Of a stretch of 14,399 nucleotides of DNA, positions 13,302 through 14,399 are shown one piece after another. A program made the translations under genes and the position numbers. The notes below the pieces were generated by a model, which had not been told where the DNA came from, ran no database searches, and saw only the letters and a list, made by a program, of their open reading frames with translations. The DNA is from Deltaproteobacteria bacterium UBA2957 (GTDB taxonomy: Bacteria > Myxococcota_A > UBA796), in the NCBI GenBank assembly GCA_002348535.1, contig DEBL01000409.1:1-14399 (forward strand), written 5' to 3'. Each line of letters opens with the position of its first letter. Within the stretch, counting starts at the first letter, position 1.

Positions 13302-14399
13302 ATGCGAAAAAATCAATCTGCCTTTGTTTTTGCGGTGATGCTCGGGGCCTGCCAAAGCAAGCCCGAGACCAACACCGACACCGACACCGCTGCGCCAACA
13401 ACTTCATCGGTTCCAGACGAGTGCGACGATTTTCCCGCACAGGTAATTTGCCTCGACGGGTCCGCTGTTGAGTGCGACGGCGCCGGTGACGTGGTGGCCA
13501 GCGTAGAATGCGCGGAGGCTGCCCAAGTGTGTGTGGAAGGCACGGGTTGTGCCACCTGCGGAGTGTCCGTCGAGGTGGCACACGTGGAACGTGATGAATC
13601 ACCGGCGTTCGTTGCGGTGCGCCCCCCTTTGTCTGCGGAGAATCGAGACTGGGAGCGGTACCACTCGCGACCGGTGACCATCCAGACGACAAACCCGGAT
13701 GTCGTTCGCGGTGCAATTGAATGGTCGTTGAGCGGCGATGGATTTGATTTGCTGGACGACTTCGAGGGTCGGATCGATGCCACTGAAACAGCAACCGTTT
13801 ACGTCCATGCAAGCGCTGCAGGATCTGCATCACTGGCTGTTCGTCATACAGAGTGCCCCGACCAATCAGTGAACGTCGAGTTTCGAAGCGGACCGCAGCC
13901 GCCTTTGTCCTCGCGGTGGCGCATCACCACCCCGTACGTCGAGCGAGTCACTTCGTTCAGTGCACGGGAAACGATTACCACTGGAGTCAATTCTGATCGA
14001 CACGCCGATCGCATTGGTCTTCGGTACGACGCCTATCTGGTCGAAGCAAAGACACCCGAAGAATGGGTCGAAGATCCGACGCTCGTTGACGTCAGCTTTG
14101 GAGGGCCCCATCAAGCGCGCCTTGCATCCGGTGGATCCTTAGAAAACAGGACAAATGTGTCGACGGGCGTACCGCTTCCGCTGGACGCTTATGGAATCGG
14201 CGAGTTTGACTTGGTCCTCGATTTCGACCTGAATGGGCAACTCGACCCCGGTGACATCATGCTCGGCACAGATTCGGCTGATTTTACGGTCATGGGGAAC
14301 CTGCATGACCCGGGCCCCTTGGCGACCGAGCAGTTCGAGCATTCAGGCGGTGTTTGGTACACCCAGAGGGTGTATTACCCTACCGATATTGAGTCGATG
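13302..14399 (+). CDS. Cys-rich lipoprotein, 3' end beyond the window
   Basis: The frame is open for 366 codons to the window end with no stop. The lipobox LGAC places the lipidated Cys at 17 after a basic start (MRKN). A Thr/Asp linker (TNTDTDTAAPTT) follows. Residues 41-86 hold seven Cys in a spacing (C-x8-C-x7-C-x11-C-x6-C-x5-C-x2-C) typical of disulfide-rich modules in myxobacterial surface lipoproteins; one more Cys occurs in HTECPDQ. The rest looks like beta domains, with a Ca2+-loop-like DFDLNGQLDPGD. The last readable segment (WYTQRVYYPTD) resembles the lead-in to alpha/beta-hydrolase domains in related proteins, a weak inference since that domain lies outside the window. Start chosen by the -10-like element 6 nt upstream and the signal peptide. 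Confidence 0.85.
   Translation, partial: MRKNQSAFVFAVMLGACQSKPETNTDTDTAAPTTSSVPDECDDFPAQVICLDGSAVECDGAGDVVASVECAEAAQVCVEGTGCATCGVSVEVAHVERDESPAFVAVRPPLSAENRDWERYHSRPVTIQTTNPDVVRGAIEWSLSGDGFDLLDDFEGRIDATETATVYVHASAAGSASLAVRHTECPDQSVNVEFRSGPQPPLSSRWRITTPYVERVTSFSARETITTGVNSDRHADRIGLRYDAYLVEAKTPEEWVEDPTLVDVSFGGPHQARLASGGSLENRTNVSTGVPLPLDAYGIGEFDLVLDFDLNGQLDPGDIMLGTDSADFTVMGNLHDPGPLATEQFEHSGGVWYTQRVYYPTDIESM

Noticed and set aside
13075..13833. 252-codon - strand open frame across the PilZ and Cys-rich lipoprotein genes
   Set aside because: The product is Arg/His/Pro-rich with no recognisable domain and is antisense to two well-supported genes.

Overview
The window looks like a chromosomal segment of a myxobacterium-like bacterium (Myxococcota, the former Deltaproteobacteria). 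The evidence is moderately high GC, a DUF2330 protein ending in a MYXO-CTERM-like sorting tail, several lipoproteins with Asp-rich (DADADA/DTDT) linkers, a TPR/spermidine-synthase-like membrane fusion, a Cys-rich lipoprotein of a type common in that phylum, and a PilZ protein. A genus cannot be assigned from sequence alone. There are no rRNA or tRNA genes, insertion sequences, phage genes or CRISPR arrays, and I see no sign of recent transfer.

Layout: bases 1-233 hold no confident gene, but include an AT-rich stretch and a -10-like element. A two-gene + strand unit follows: a 1000-residue multi-pass membrane protein with a degenerate aminopropyltransferase-like domain and TPRs (234-3236), coupled by an ATGA overlap to a membrane-anchored SGNH hydrolase (3233-4741). 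It converges, with a 56-nt coding overlap, on a - strand pair: a very basic exported protein (5671-6345) and a GT2 glycosyltransferase with a C-terminal nucleotide-binding-like domain (4686-5666). An orphan CheY-like receiver (6427-6858) is divergent from that pair and converges, with a 35-nt overlap, on a - strand three-gene operon (6824-10720). That operon reads, in transcription order: DUF2330 protein with Asp-Ala stalk and C-terminal anchor, Asp-rich lipoprotein, CehA/McbA-type PHP metallohydrolase lipoprotein. Upstream of it on the same strand is an SRPBCC/AHSA1 protein (10775-11188), divergent across 49 bp from an FG-GAP beta-propeller lipoprotein (11238-12296). Then come a 75-residue single-pass membrane protein (12357-12584), a PilZ protein (12642-13262) and a Cys-rich lipoprotein cut off by the window end (13302-14399).

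The common theme is the cell envelope. Eight of the thirteen proteins carry an export signal, lipobox, signal anchor or membrane helices that place them at or beyond the inner membrane, and a ninth is the small single-pass membrane protein. The SGNH hydrolase and glycosyltransferase suggest surface polysaccharide or glycan modification. The three-gene operon looks like a surface-anchored assembly, all of whose members are tethered. The receiver and the PilZ protein are the only signalling elements; their partners are outside the window.

The most interesting regulatory signal is a recurring -10-like element, usually GGCTAYNNT, in front of eight starts. In four cases (234, 11238, 12357, 13302) it lies only 6-8 nt before an ATG that lacks a Shine-Dalgarno sequence, which predicts leaderless mRNAs. 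No TTGACA-like -35 and no classical hairpin-plus-T-run terminator was found. Starts below were chosen from these promoter positions, Shine-Dalgarno sequences and signal peptides.
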